Assembly (NCBI RefSeq): GCF_005063415.1
Contig: NZ_SUEG01000026.1
Span: 1-37,927 of the forward strand
Direction: 5' to 3'
Length of the DNA: 37,927 nucleotides
From: Mesorhizobium sp.
GTDB lineage: Bacteria; Pseudomonadota; Alphaproteobacteria; Rhizobiales; Rhizobiaceae
Shown here in pieces: positions 9,149 through 17,401 of this stretch; position 1 is the first letter of the stretch; each line of letters starts with the position of its first letter. The translations under genes were made by a program, and so were the position numbers. Under the pieces are notes generated by a model. That model searched no databases and had not been told where the DNA came from. It was given only the letters and a program-made list of their open reading frames with translations.

Positions 9149-9610
9149 TCATTGATGTCTTGAGCCTGTTCTGTCTTCCGGCATCTGCAGCCAGGTTTCA
9201 TGCAGATGTCGCCATTCGACGCCGTTGGGCGCCGATGAGCTGGTGGTGAAGACGGCACTCGAGCGGCGGCGGCTGTGCTTGCCCCCGCGCTGCTGTGCTT
9301 CGATATAACAGACGACGATCGTGTCGCCTGCCTGCCAGCCGGCCCGGATATCCTCGATCGAGATACTGAAATCGTCCTCAGAGGTGGCGCGGCTTGCCCT
9401 GACATGGTCGAGCACCGCGTCACGATCGAGGATCTGACCATCCGGCGCAACCATACAGAAGCCTTCGCCCATGACGCGTTCGAAGCGGCTGAAATCTGCA
9501 TTATTCGCATTCGCCGCATTGAACCAGTCTACGAAGAAGCGGTGGAGACCGACCACCTCGGCGCTGGCGCGGGAAAGCAAGGAGGGCTTCTCGTGCATTG
9601 CCGCGCTCAT
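9149..9610 (-). CDS. NTF2-like / DUF4440-type protein
   Basis: The 153-residue protein resembles the NTF2-like fold used by SnoaL and DUF4440 proteins: an N-terminal helix VVGLHRFFVDWFNAAN, the GFCMVAPDGQILDRDAVLDHVR segment, then beta strands IRAGWQAGDTIVVCYIEAQQR and WRHLHETWLQM. The fold may be enzymatic or just bind a ligand; no catalytic residues can be assigned. Its ATG overlaps the stop of the aldo/keto reductase gene (ATGA at 9607-9610), so translation is coupled, and the binding-protein gene follows after 27 bases. This suggests a role in the same catabolic pathway. Confidence 0.7.
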   Translation of the reverse strand: MSAAMHEKPSLLSRASAEVVGLHRFFVDWFNAANANNADFSRFERVMGEGFCMVAPDGQILDRDAVLDHVRASRATSEDDFSISIEDIRAGWQAGDTIVVCYIEAQQRGGKHSRRRSSAVFTTSSSAPNGVEWRHLHETWLQMPEDRTGSRHQ

Positions 9611-10662
9611 TTCCTGCCCGCATTCAAATTGTAGTGCATGATCGAGCCGTGGCGGCCGTGACGGTCGCGTTCCAATGTGTAGACGTCGCCCAGCGGCCCA
9701 CAGCTTTGCGCGATCACGGCAGCGATCCTCGCCCGGTCGTCGACATCGAGCGCGATGTCCATGATTCTGGCATTGGCAAGGGCGTGCGCCTGGTTGCGGG
9801 CGCCGACGATGACGGCCGCCACTTGCGGCTGCTCCAGCACCCAGGCGCTGGCGATGGTGGCGATATCGACGCCGTGACGGTCGGCGACGGCCTTCAGTGT
9901 GCGAAGCAATTCCTGGAAAAGCTCCCAGCCGCCAAAGTCGTCAATGATCAGCTTGTATTTGACCAGCGACCGGTTTTCGAGCGGCGTCTGCGGCTCGGTA
10001 ACGCCAAGCCATTTTTCGCTGAGGAAGCCGCCCGCCACCGAACCGTAGCAGAGGAAACTGACGCCGTGCTGGCTGGCGAGTGCTGCAAGGCTGCTTGCCG
10101 GCCGCTGGTCGAGCACCGAATATTGCAATTGCTGGCTGACCAGCGGCACACCGGCGGCCAGGATCTCGGCCAGCCGCGGCGTGTCGAAGTTTGTGGTGCC
10201 GATGTTGCGCACCTTGCCTTCCCTGCGGATCTCGTCGAGCCAGCCCATCGCATCGACATAGCGGGGCACCGAATAGTCCCACCAATGGAACTGCACAAGA
10301 TCGAGCCGCTCAGTCTTCAAGCGCCGCAGCGACTGGTCGACGATGCTGCTGATGTAGTCGCGGCTGATCGTGGAAAGCCGTTCGAGGTCAGGCACCAGCT
10401 TGGTGTGCACCTTCATCTTGGCGGCGGCGTCGAGGCCACGCTCATTGGCAAGGCGCAGGCGCGCTGCGCCGATCAGCTCTTCGACGCCGGTATAGATATC
10501 GGCGCAATCATAGGTCCTGATGCCGGCGTCGAAGGTGGCGATCAGGTCGGTCACCGCCTGTTGGCGGTCGATCGCGCCGTGCCCGCCGGCAAGCTGCCAG
10601 CCGCCACGAATGACCCGCGAGATCGTATAGCCGGGGCTGAGCTCGAAAGCCTTGGCGGTCAT
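9607..10662 (-). CDS. Aldo/keto reductase
   Basis: The 351-residue protein is an AKR TIM barrel. The catalytic tetrad is visible: D52 in YDCADIY, Y57, K88 in VHTKL and H126 in VQFHWWD. Later motifs include IGTTNFDTPRL (strand 6 region) and the C-terminal cofactor segment AAVIVGARNQAHALAN (GxRxxxxL-like). Such enzymes reduce carbonyls or oxidise alcohols with NADP(H). It overlaps its neighbours by four bases on both sides, in a unit with TIGR04076-like, DUF3830 and NTF2-like genes. The substrate presumably derives from the compound imported by the LivFGHM-type transporter; this is inference. Confidence 0.88.
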   Translation of the reverse strand: MTAKAFELSPGYTISRVIRGGWQLAGGHGAIDRQQAVTDLIATFDAGIRTYDCADIYTGVEELIGAARLRLANERGLDAAAKMKVHTKLVPDLERLSTISRDYISSIVDQSLRRLKTERLDLVQFHWWDYSVPRYVDAMGWLDEIRREGKVRNIGTTNFDTPRLAEILAAGVPLVSQQLQYSVLDQRPASSLAALASQHGVSFLCYGSVAGGFLSEKWLGVTEPQTPLENRSLVKYKLIIDDFGGWELFQELLRTLKAVADRHGVDIATIASAWVLEQPQVAAVIVGARNQAHALANARIMDIALDVDDRARIAAVIAQSCGPLGDVYTLERDRHGRHGSIMHYNLNAGRK

Positions 10663-11018
10663 CTCCGGTCATTCTCCTTCGGCAGCGGCACCGCCGTCGT
10701 TTCGGCATGGCTGAACCGCCGCTTGCCGGTCCTGACGATCCGAAGCCGGCTGGCACAATTGGGATCGGGACAGGCGATCTCGGCGTCCGACGTCATCCAG
10801 TCGTTCCTGTGGGTCGGGCGCTGCTTTGCTGCTAGAAGCGGCAACACAGCCGCGATGGAATAGATCGAAAAACCCTGCCCCGCCGGCATCGACAGCATCT
10901 CACCCTTGAGCTCGAAATAATCACCTGATTTGGCGCCGCAATAGATCGGCTTGCCCTCAGGAATGATCGCCTCGACGCGAAGGTCGAAGAGTTCAAAACT
11001 GTCGTCGCTCTCAGCCAT
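10659..11018 (-). CDS. TIGR04076 family-like small protein
   Basis: The 119-residue protein fits the TIGR04076 pattern: an N-terminal beta region (FDLRVEAIIPEGK), a GDYFELKGE strand, a central helix around SIAAVLPLLAAKQRP, and the characteristic IACPDPNCASRLRIVR near the end. The family has no known biochemical function. Two Cys flank the CPDPNC motif. The start at 11018 directly follows the DUF3830 stop and the end overlaps the aldo/keto reductase start, so the gene is translationally coupled at both sides. The family call is from memory of its motifs. Confidence 0.65.
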   Translation of the reverse strand: MAESDDSFELFDLRVEAIIPEGKPIYCGAKSGDYFELKGEMLSMPAGQGFSIYSIAAVLPLLAAKQRPTHRNDWMTSDAEIACPDPNCASRLRIVRTGKRRFSHAETTAVPLPKENDRR

Positions 11019-11507
11019 TCAGATATCCACACGGGTAAAGGTGATTTCGCAGGCGCCGTTGCGGCGGATCACGCCACAAGCGGCTGCGAATTTATCGCGC
11101 TCCTCAGGCACCACCTGCGCGACGACGCTTCCGGCAAGCCAGCCGATCGGGAATAGCAGGCGTGCACCCGCTCCGTAGAACAGGCCGACGTCAAAGATGG
11201 CATTCGGGTTGCCGCCCCACATGCGCGGCGGCACGTAGGATAACACGATGTCGCCCGGCTGCGGCGTCAGCGTTGCATTCTCCGCCGGCAAGGGCCTGGC
11301 ATAGGTTTGGCCCTCAAGATCGCCTGATGGAACCGGGCAGGAGATTTCCGGCCCCGTCCACATCGCATGGATGCCGGCAACGACGCGCGGCTGCTCGAGA
11401 TACGCTAGCAGGAAGGCAGCGTTGTCGGGCGCCTTTTCAGGCAACAGCAGCGCAGTTACGGAAAGCTGTGAGCGCGGCTCGGTGATGCTGATGCCAGGCG
11501 CCGTCAT
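11019..11507 (-). CDS. DUF3830 family protein (cyclophilin-like fold)
   Basis: The 162-residue protein shows DUF3830 signatures: LLLPEKAPDNAAFLLAYL near the start, IHAMWTGPEISCPVP, the LPAENATLTPQPGDIVLSY stretch (EN-x-T with GDI), and GARLLFPIGWLAGSVVAQVV. The fold is thought to be cyclophilin-like and the function is unknown; genes of this family are often found near amidase or amine-catabolism operons. The ATG at 11507 overlaps the stop of the GntR gene (ATGA at 11504-11507). The frame runs further upstream inside the GntR gene, but that part is a shadow. Confidence 0.75.
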   Translation of the reverse strand: MTAPGISITEPRSQLSVTALLLPEKAPDNAAFLLAYLEQPRVVAGIHAMWTGPEISCPVPSGDLEGQTYARPLPAENATLTPQPGDIVLSYVPPRMWGGNPNAIFDVGLFYGAGARLLFPIGWLAGSVVAQVVPEERDKFAAACGVIRRNGACEITFTRVDI

Positions 11508-12241
11508 GCCCTCAATCCTTCCTTGCTTGCGGATTGGAGCTTGTCGCGCAGAAAGGCGAAGGGCCGGCTGATGTCGGCCACCAGCGCCTCGCGCGCCGCT
11601 TGCGCATCCTGCCTCGCAAGCGCTGCGACGATGCTGCGATGGTAGTGGGCGGTATCGACTTCGCCGGCATCCGAAAAGGCGTAGATGGCGACGCGGATGC
11701 AGGGTCCGGATTGCAGCCACAGGCTCTCGATCATCGGGATCAGCACGGCGGAACCGCAGCAGCGGTAAATCTCGAAGTGGAAGCTCTGGTTGAGCGTCGC
11801 CTCGCGGTCGATATCCTTCTTGTGCTTCAGCGCCCGCATCTCGTCCCACTCGCCCAGCATGGCTTCGACCGTGGCTATCTGGCGCGCGTTCATACGCGCG
11901 GCGGCAAGTGCTATCGCTTCGCCCTCGATCAGGGAACGGGCGCGCAAGAGATCGTCGATGCGCTCCAGCGTGATCGGCGGCACGCGCACCGAGCGGTTTG
12001 GAAGCGCCTCCAGCGCCTTCTCGGTGATCAGCCGTCCGAGCGCCTCGCGCACCGGCATCGTGCTGGTGACCAGCGCGTCGGCGAGGCCGCGGATGGTCAG
12101 AACCTGGCTCGGCTCGAAAAGGCCGCCGATCAAGGCGCGACGCAGCTCCGAATAGACGCGATCCTGCACGGTCTCGCGGCCGACCGGCGTAAGCTGGGCT
12201 GCGATCGTTTCGTTGTTCCGTTCGATGGCGGCCTTCTGCAT
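11504..12241 (-). CDS. GntR family (FadR/FCD subfamily) transcriptional regulator
   Basis: From the ATG at 12241 the protein has 245 residues. The N-terminal winged helix (VYSELRRALIGGLFEPSQVLTIRGLADAL, then MPVREALGRLITEKALE) is followed by an all-helical FCD ligand domain with the metal-site pattern NQSFHFEIYRCCGSA and AHYHRSIVAAL. A TTG two codons upstream is an alternative start, but GGGA sits at a proper distance only for the ATG. It is first in the left-going operon and diverges from livG-like 12370, so it most likely represses both arms through the operator-like site at 12298-12321. The effector is unknown. Confidence 0.88.
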   Translation of the reverse strand: MQKAAIERNNETIAAQLTPVGRETVQDRVYSELRRALIGGLFEPSQVLTIRGLADALVTSTMPVREALGRLITEKALEALPNRSVRVPPITLERIDDLLRARSLIEGEAIALAAARMNARQIATVEAMLGEWDEMRALKHKKDIDREATLNQSFHFEIYRCCGSAVLIPMIESLWLQSGPCIRVAIYAFSDAGEVDTAHYHRSIVAALARQDAQAAREALVADISRPFAFLRDKLQSASKEGLRA

Positions 12242-12297
12242 GGGCAATCCCGGTCTTGGCCGTTTTCGGCTTGCGGAAGAAATTAAAGCCGAATAGC

Positions 12298-12321
12298 GTG
12301 ATCAACGCAAGTGTGATCACA
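12298..12321. promoter_or_regulatory. Candidate GntR operator in the divergent promoter region
   Basis: TGTGATCACA (12312-12321) is a perfect 10-base palindrome. GTGATCA occurs twice in the same orientation, at 12298 and 12313, 15 bases apart. The pair lies in the 128-base interval between the divergent GntR and LivG-type genes, where an autoregulatory FadR-type operator is expected. Binding is inferred. Confidence 0.5.
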
Positions 12322-12369
12322 AATCAAAGTCATAGGCGACGAAGATCGCTTTTCGGCCAAGAGGGATTG

Positions 12370-13167
12370 ATGAGCGATACGACGGAACGGCAGGAGGAGA
12401 TCCGCACGCCGGTTCTGACGGCCAGGAACGTCGTCAAACGCTTCGGCGGCCTTGTCGCGGTCAACAATGTATCGCTCGAAGTCCGGCCGGGTGAAATACT
12501 CGGCCTTATCGGCCCGAACGGCGCCGGCAAGACCACGATGTTCGACCTGCTCGCCGGCAGCATTCTGCCGACCAGCGGCGAAATCCTCCTCAACGGCGTA
12601 TCGGTGTCGGGGGAAGCAGCCCATCGCCGCATCGGCCGCGGCCTTGGCCGCACGTTCCAGATCCCCCGGCCCCTGCCTAACCTGACGCTGATCGAAAACG
12701 TCATGCTGGCGGCGCAAGGGCAGGCCGGAGAAAAACTGCTCGCCAATTTCCTGACGCCCCGGCGGGTCGCTGCCGAAGAAAGGGCTGCCGAGACGAGAGC
12801 CATCGAGCTGCTTGAGCTCGTCACGCTCGCCCGCCTGGCGCACGAGCCGGCGCGGGTGCTTTCCGGCGGCCAGCGCAAGCTGCTCGAGTTGGCCCGCGTC
12901 ATGATGGCCAACCCGGCGATCATCCTGCTCGACGAATCGGCGGCCGGGGTCAACGCGACATTGCTCGAAGTCATCATCGACCGCATCCGCGATATCAACA
13001 GAAGCGGCATCACCTTCCTGCTGATCGAGCACAATATCGACATGGTGACGCGGCTCTGCCACCGGGTGCTGGTCATGGCGAGCGGCCAGCTTCTGTGCGA
13101 AGGCACTCCGGACGAGGTGGCGCGCGATCCGCGCGTCATCGAGGCCTACCTCGGAGGCGCTGCATGA
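12370..13167 (+). CDS. Branched-chain amino acid-type ABC transporter ATPase (LivG-like)
   Basis: The 265-residue protein has Walker A GPNGAGKTT at 48-56, a Q-loop region GRTFQIPRPLPNLT, the signature LSGGQRK at 164-170, Walker B ILLDES at 185-190 and the switch LIEHN near 217. The longer middle insert is typical of LivG rather than LivF. Walker B has DES where DEP is normal; the catalytic Glu is kept. The ATG at 12370 follows GAGGG with short spacing. It opens a right-going operon whose next four genes all overlap by one or four bases. The protein works as a heterodimer with the LivF-like ATPase. Confidence 0.92.
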   Translation: MSDTTERQEEIRTPVLTARNVVKRFGGLVAVNNVSLEVRPGEILGLIGPNGAGKTTMFDLLAGSILPTSGEILLNGVSVSGEAAHRRIGRGLGRTFQIPRPLPNLTLIENVMLAAQGQAGEKLLANFLTPRRVAAEERAAETRAIELLELVTLARLAHEPARVLSGGQRKLLELARVMMANPAIILLDESAAGVNATLLEVIIDRIRDINRSGITFLLIEHNIDMVTRLCHRVLVMASGQLLCEGTPDEVARDPRVIEAYLGGAA

Positions 13168-13913
13168 GCCAAACCGTTCTCGATGTCCGCGATCTCGAAG
13201 CCGGCTATGAGCCCGGCGTGCCGATCGTGCGCGGTGCTTCGATCACGGTCGACCACGGCGAGATCGTCGTCGTTCTCGGTCCCAACGGCGCCGGCAAGTC
13301 GAGCCTTATCAAGGCCATCGCTGGCCTTGTCCCGATCACCGGCGGCACGGTGCTGCTGGACGGCAGGGACATCACGGCGTCGCCCGCCCACACCATGGTC
13401 CGCCTTGGCCTTGCCTTCGTGCCACAGACAGAGAACATCTTCCCGCTGATGTCGGTCGAGGACAATCTCAGGGTCGCCTGCGGCATCCTGAGGCCGCGCG
13501 AGACCCCCGCCCGCATCGAGGAAATGTATGCGGCCTTTCCCGATCTCGCCCGTCAGCGCAGAACGGCCGCGGGCAATCTGTCGGGCGGCCAGCGGCAGAT
13601 GCTGGCCGTCGCGCGGGCGTTAATCGTCCATCCCAAGGTGCTGGTGCTCGACGAGCCGTCGGCCGGCCTGTCGCCGAAATTCGTGTCGATGGTGTTCGAG
13701 ATGCTGGCCGGCATCCGCAAATCCGGCGTCACCATCCTGCTGGTCGAGCAGAACGCCAAGGCAGCGCTTGCCATCGGCGACCGCGCCTACGTGCTGGTCG
13801 AGGGCAAGGAGCGGCACCAGGGCGTCGCCGCCGAGCTCTGGACCGATCCGGTCGTCGCTGAACTCTATCTTGGCCAGCGCCGCCTCGACCTTGGACAAGG
13901 AAGCGCGGCATGA
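13164..13913 (+). CDS. Branched-chain amino acid-type ABC transporter ATPase (LivF-like)
   Basis: The 249-residue protein has Walker A GPNGAGKSS at 39-47, signature LSGGQRQ at 139-145, Walker B LVLDEPSAGL at 160-169 and switch LVEQN shortly after. LVEQN with Gln, not His, is the LivF hallmark. The ATG overlaps the previous stop (ATGA at 13164-13167). It supplies the second ATPase for the permease pair that follows. Confidence 0.92.
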   Translation: MSQTVLDVRDLEAGYEPGVPIVRGASITVDHGEIVVVLGPNGAGKSSLIKAIAGLVPITGGTVLLDGRDITASPAHTMVRLGLAFVPQTENIFPLMSVEDNLRVACGILRPRETPARIEEMYAAFPDLARQRRTAAGNLSGGQRQMLAVARALIVHPKVLVLDEPSAGLSPKFVSMVFEMLAGIRKSGVTILLVEQNAKAALAIGDRAYVLVEGKERHQGVAAELWTDPVVAELYLGQRRLDLGQGSAA

Positions 13914-14818
13914 GCCTGCAATTCGTCGTCGACGGACTGCTGGCAGGGTCGATGATCGGCCTCGGCGCCATCGGCGTGACACTCACCTATTCGATCCTGC
14001 GCTTCTCGAACTTCGCCCATGGCGACTTCATGGCCTGGGGCGCCTATGCGACGCTGGCCGTGGTTGGCGCCATTGGCGCGATGTTCGGCAAGATCGCGCC
14101 GATCGCGCCACTCTCCTTCGGTTGGCCGTTGATCGTCGCGCTCATCATCGGCATGGCGGCCACCGGCCTGCTGGCGCTGGCGCTCGATATGGTGCTGTTC
14201 GCCCGGCTACGGGCCAAGGGCCAGGCGATTATCGTGGTGATGGCGAGCTTCGGCGCCTCGATGGCGCTGAGAAGCCTGCTCGAATTCATCTTCAGCTCGC
14301 GTCCGACCTACTTCAGCCGGGCGATCCAGATCGCCAGGCCGATAGGCTTCGGCATTCGCATCACCCCGGACCAGATCGCGCTGCTGCTGCTGACCGCCGT
14401 TCTGGTGCTCGGTGTGCATCTCCTGATGACGCGGACCCAGACCGGCCGCTCGATGCAGGCGTTGAGCCAGAACGCAGCACTTGCCCGCATTGTCGGCATC
14501 GACGTCGCCAAGGTCGTGCGCGTCACCTGGATCATCGGCGGAGCGCTGGCCTGCGTCGCCGGCGTCATGATCGGCATTCTCATCCAGATCCGCCCATTCA
14601 TGGGTTTCGAGATGCTGCTGCCGATGTTCGCGGCCGCCATCCTCGGCGGCATCGGCAGCGTGCCTGGCGCCGTTCTCGGCGGCCTGATCATCGGTCTGGC
14701 CGAAGCGGGTGCCGTGCAATTGATCGGCGCCGAATGGCGGGCGGCCGTCTCGTTCATCATCCTGATGGCGGTGCTGTTCGTGCGGCCCATCGGCCTTTTC
14801 GGAGTGAGGGAACGCTGA
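13910..14818 (+). CDS. Branched-chain amino acid-type ABC transporter permease (LivH-like)
   Basis: The 302-residue, strongly hydrophobic protein has about eight membrane segments and the LivH family opening (GLLAGSMIGLGAIGVTLTY, RFSNFAHGDFMAWGAY). The cytoplasmic coupling region is near RTQTGRSMQALSQNAALARIVGID, and the late AAILGGIGSVPGAVLGG motif is diagnostic of the family. The ATG overlaps the preceding stop by four bases. It forms the inner-membrane channel together with the LivM-like protein. Confidence 0.92.
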   Translation: MSLQFVVDGLLAGSMIGLGAIGVTLTYSILRFSNFAHGDFMAWGAYATLAVVGAIGAMFGKIAPIAPLSFGWPLIVALIIGMAATGLLALALDMVLFARLRAKGQAIIVVMASFGASMALRSLLEFIFSSRPTYFSRAIQIARPIGFGIRITPDQIALLLLTAVLVLGVHLLMTRTQTGRSMQALSQNAALARIVGIDVAKVVRVTWIIGGALACVAGVMIGILIQIRPFMGFEMLLPMFAAAILGGIGSVPGAVLGGLIIGLAEAGAVQLIGAEWRAAVSFIILMAVLFVRPIGLFGVRER

Positions 14819-15798
14819 TGGATCTGCTCGGCTACGGCGCCTTCTTCCTGACCACCGCGCTGATCTTTTCGCTCATCACGCTCGGGCTCAACCTGCAATG
14901 GGGGCTGACCGGGCTTTTCAATGTCGGGGTCGCCGGCTTCGTTGCCATCGGCGCCTACACCTCGGCGTTGCTGACCACGCCCGACGATGCCGCGCGACTG
15001 GGCGGCTTCGGTCTGCCTATCCTTGTCGGCTGGCTCGGTGCAATGGTCGTTGGCGGCGTCGCGGCCGCCATTACCGGCATCGCCACGCTGCGCCTGAGAT
15101 CGGACTATCTGGCGATCACTACTTTCGGCGTCGCCGTCGTCGTGCAGCTGGTGGCGCTCAACGCCCAAAAACTGACCGGCGGCCCGTTCGGCATCGGCTT
15201 CATTCCGCGTCCCTTCGGCGGTCTTGCCGAAACGCCGTTGCTGTTCAACCTTTCGAACCTTGCGATCGTCTCGGTGGTGACGCTGATCGTCTATCTCGCG
15301 CTGGAGCATCTGTCGCGCAGCCCGTGGGGGCGCGTGTTGAAGGCGCTTCGCGAGGACGAGCGGGCCGCGATATCCCTAGGTAAAAGCGCACGTTTCTACC
15401 GTGTCCAGGCCTTTGCCGTGGGTGGTGCCATCATGGCACTGGCCGGCGCGTTGCAGGCGCACTTCACCGGCTTCATCGCTCCGGACAATTATTTGCCGGC
15501 GCTGACTTTCCAGGTCTGGGTGATGCTGATCGTCGGTGGCTCCGGCAGCAACATCGGCGCCGTCATCGGCAGCATCCTGGTCTGGGCGATATGGGCCGGA
15601 TCGGGAGCCTTGACCAGCGTGTTGTTCTCGCCGGAACAGCAGGCACGCGCCGCTTCGCTGCAGATCGTGGCGATCGGCGTGATGCTGTGCGTCATCCTGC
15701 TGGTCAGGCCGAATGGCCTGTTCGGCGACAGGCCGCGACGCTCAAGGTTCGGCAAGGGCGCGAAAGCGGCTCCGGACGAGAGCGCTGCACTGTCATGA
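14818..15798 (+). CDS. Branched-chain amino acid-type ABC transporter permease (LivM-like)
   Basis: The 326-residue membrane protein shows LivM features: LGLNLQWGLTGLFNVGVAGF near the start, RLRSDYLAITTFGVA, the coupling segment SPWGRVLKALREDERAAISLGKS, and VMLIVGGSGSNIGAVIGS late. The start ATG shares one base with the previous TGA (14816-14818), with AGGGA upstream. The frame is open far upstream inside the LivF- and LivH-like genes, but that is a shadow. It pairs with the LivH-like permease. Confidence 0.92.
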   Translation: MDLLGYGAFFLTTALIFSLITLGLNLQWGLTGLFNVGVAGFVAIGAYTSALLTTPDDAARLGGFGLPILVGWLGAMVVGGVAAAITGIATLRLRSDYLAITTFGVAVVVQLVALNAQKLTGGPFGIGFIPRPFGGLAETPLLFNLSNLAIVSVVTLIVYLALEHLSRSPWGRVLKALREDERAAISLGKSARFYRVQAFAVGGAIMALAGALQAHFTGFIAPDNYLPALTFQVWVMLIVGGSGSNIGAVIGSILVWAIWAGSGALTSVLFSPEQQARAASLQIVAIGVMLCVILLVRPNGLFGDRPRRSRFGKGAKAAPDESAALS

Positions 15799-17093
15799 GC
15801 AACGTTGCCGTGCCACGCGGCCTTTCGCTATGGCACGCGGTCGGCCGCAACCGCCGCGACCGGCCGGCGCTCGAAGGTGCACTCGATGTCGATCTGGCAA
15901 TTATCGGCGGGGGATTTTCAGGCCTTTCCACCGCGCTGCACAGCGCCGAGAAAGGCATCTCGGTCGCCGTCCTCGAAGCCGAAATCATCGCCTGGGGCGC
16001 GACTGGCAGGAACGCCGGTTTCGTCGTGCCGAATTTCGCGAAAAGAGACCCCGACGATATCATTGCCCAGCTTGGGCCCGAACGCGGCGAACGCGTTGTC
16101 GATTTCGCCGCCGGCGGCGCCGACCTCGTCTTCGACCTGATCAAGCGGCACGGCATAGAATGCGATGCAGTCCAGAGCGGCTGGATACAACCCGCCCATT
16201 CGCCGGCCGCTTTGGAAAAAACCAGATCGCGCGCCGAACAATGGGCACGACGCGGAAGGCCGGCTGTTGCGCTGGATAGTCAGGCGATCGAGGAGCTGAC
16301 CGGTGTTCGCGGCTATCTCGGCGGCTGGATGGACAGGTCGGGCGGTGTCCTCAATCCGGTCGAATATGCGCGCGGATTGGCCGACGCGGCGGAAAGGGCC
16401 GGAGCGCTCATCTTCGAGCATACGCGTGTCGCGTCGATCGAGCACGTAGGCGATGGTTGGGCTTTGAAGACGGCCTCCGGTTCGGTACGCGCAGGAAAAG
16501 TGCTGGTCGCCACCAACGCCTATGGCGGGGCGCTGGGTCGCGCGCTGCAGCGAACCTATTTCCCGCTGAAAATCTTCCAGATCGCGACGGCGCCGCTGCC
16601 GCGCGAAATACGCACCCGGTTGCTTCCGGGCGGGCAAGGCGTCGGCGACACCAGACGCAATCTTTTCACCTTCCGCTTCGATGGCGAAAACAGGCTGATC
16701 ACCGGCGGCATGCATGTTTTTGGCCCCGGTGCCGACACGCGGGTGCCGCGGGCGATCTGGCGACGGCTCGCCAAGCATCTCGATCTCCCGGACATCCCGC
16801 CGCTTGAATACAGCTGGTCGGGGATGGCTGCCGTCGAGCCCGACTTCCTGCCGCACCTCGTCGATCTCGGCCCCGGGCTGATCGCGGGCTTCGCGTGCAA
16901 CGGGCGCGGCATTGCCATGACCACCGTCATGGGCAAGGTGCTTGCGGATTGGGCTGATGGAACAAAGCCTCAGGATTTGCCGCTGCCGTTTGCGCCGCCG
17001 TCGCCGATCCCGTTCCACAGCCTGATGCGGCATGCGCCAAACGTGTTGCTCCCCTGGAGCATGCTGCGCGACCGGCTGGACGAGGCAGGCTAG
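15795..17093 (+). CDS. FAD-dependent oxidoreductase (DAO family; amine or N-alkyl amino acid oxidase type)
   Basis: The 432-residue protein begins with a Rossmann FAD site: LAIIGGGFSGLSTALH (GxGxxG at 38-43), an acidic residue E61 at the end of strand 2, and GATGRNAGF at 68-76, the GRNAG loop common to DadA- and PuuB-like oxidases. A late SWSGMAAVEPDFLPHL and CNGRGIAMTT segment fits the DAO C-terminal FAD contacts. It probably oxidises an amine or secondary amino acid to an imine or aldehyde. The ATG overlaps the LivM-like stop, so it belongs to the transport operon, and its product might feed the aldo/keto reductase of the left arm. The substrate is unknown. Confidence 0.87.
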   Translation: MSNVAVPRGLSLWHAVGRNRRDRPALEGALDVDLAIIGGGFSGLSTALHSAEKGISVAVLEAEIIAWGATGRNAGFVVPNFAKRDPDDIIAQLGPERGERVVDFAAGGADLVFDLIKRHGIECDAVQSGWIQPAHSPAALEKTRSRAEQWARRGRPAVALDSQAIEELTGVRGYLGGWMDRSGGVLNPVEYARGLADAAERAGALIFEHTRVASIEHVGDGWALKTASGSVRAGKVLVATNAYGGALGRALQRTYFPLKIFQIATAPLPREIRTRLLPGGQGVGDTRRNLFTFRFDGENRLITGGMHVFGPGADTRVPRAIWRRLAKHLDLPDIPPLEYSWSGMAAVEPDFLPHLVDLGPGLIAGFACNGRGIAMTTVMGKVLADWADGTKPQDLPLPFAPPSPIPFHSLMRHAPNVLLPWSMLRDRLDEAG

Positions 17094-17203
17094 CTCGCCC
17101 TCGCCGCGCGCTTAGGATTACCGGGGCTGATCGTGCGTGTCCGTCCGCCGTCCTGATACCCGAACTGCTAGACTCGCTCAAATCATGTTGTTAACGACAG
17201 CGG

Positions 17204-17350
17204 ATGAAGCAGAACTATCTTTATCTCATCATCGGCGCTTTGGTCCTCGCCGTCATTGCCTTGGGCATTTACGTTTATCGCGAGGAGACTAAGCCGAAAG
17301 GCGTGGAACTTCGTATCGACGATTCCGGCATTTCAGTTCAGGAAAAGTAG
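17204..17350 (+). CDS. Small single-pass membrane protein, 48 residues
   Basis: A short frame from ATG 17204 to TAG 17350 encodes a basic start (MKQNYLY), one hydrophobic helix (LIIGALVLAVIALGIYVY, residues 8-24), a charged junction REETKPKG and a polar tail VELRIDDSGISVQEK. The layout of a membrane helix, then GVE-x-x-(4-5)-GIS-(V/I)-EK, resembles small conserved proteins I recall from other rhizobia; their function is unknown. The tail would face the periplasm or cytoplasm depending on orientation, and the positive residues are on both sides. The ribosome site is weak. The gene stands alone between the oxidase gene and a convergent acetyltransferase gene. Confidence 0.7.
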   Translation: MKQNYLYLIIGALVLAVIALGIYVYREETKPKGVELRIDDSGISVQEK

Positions 17351-17368
17351 ATCACATATTCCTGTTGC

Positions 17369-17390
17369 CCGACTTTGCGCTGGAAGTCGG
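17369..17390. terminator. Short hairpin between convergent genes
   Basis: CCGACTT (17369-17375) pairs with AAGTCGG (17384-17390) over an 8-base loop. It lies between the stop of the small membrane protein gene and the stop of the convergent GNAT gene. The position suits a transcript end, but no T-run is present. Confidence 0.35.
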
Positions 17391-17401
17391 CTTGCACCGC
17401 C

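Noticed and set aside
12242..12320. N-terminal extension of the DUF3830 frame upstream of the GntR gene
   Set aside because: The frame only stays open through the GntR gene; DUF3830 similarity starts after the ATG at 11507.
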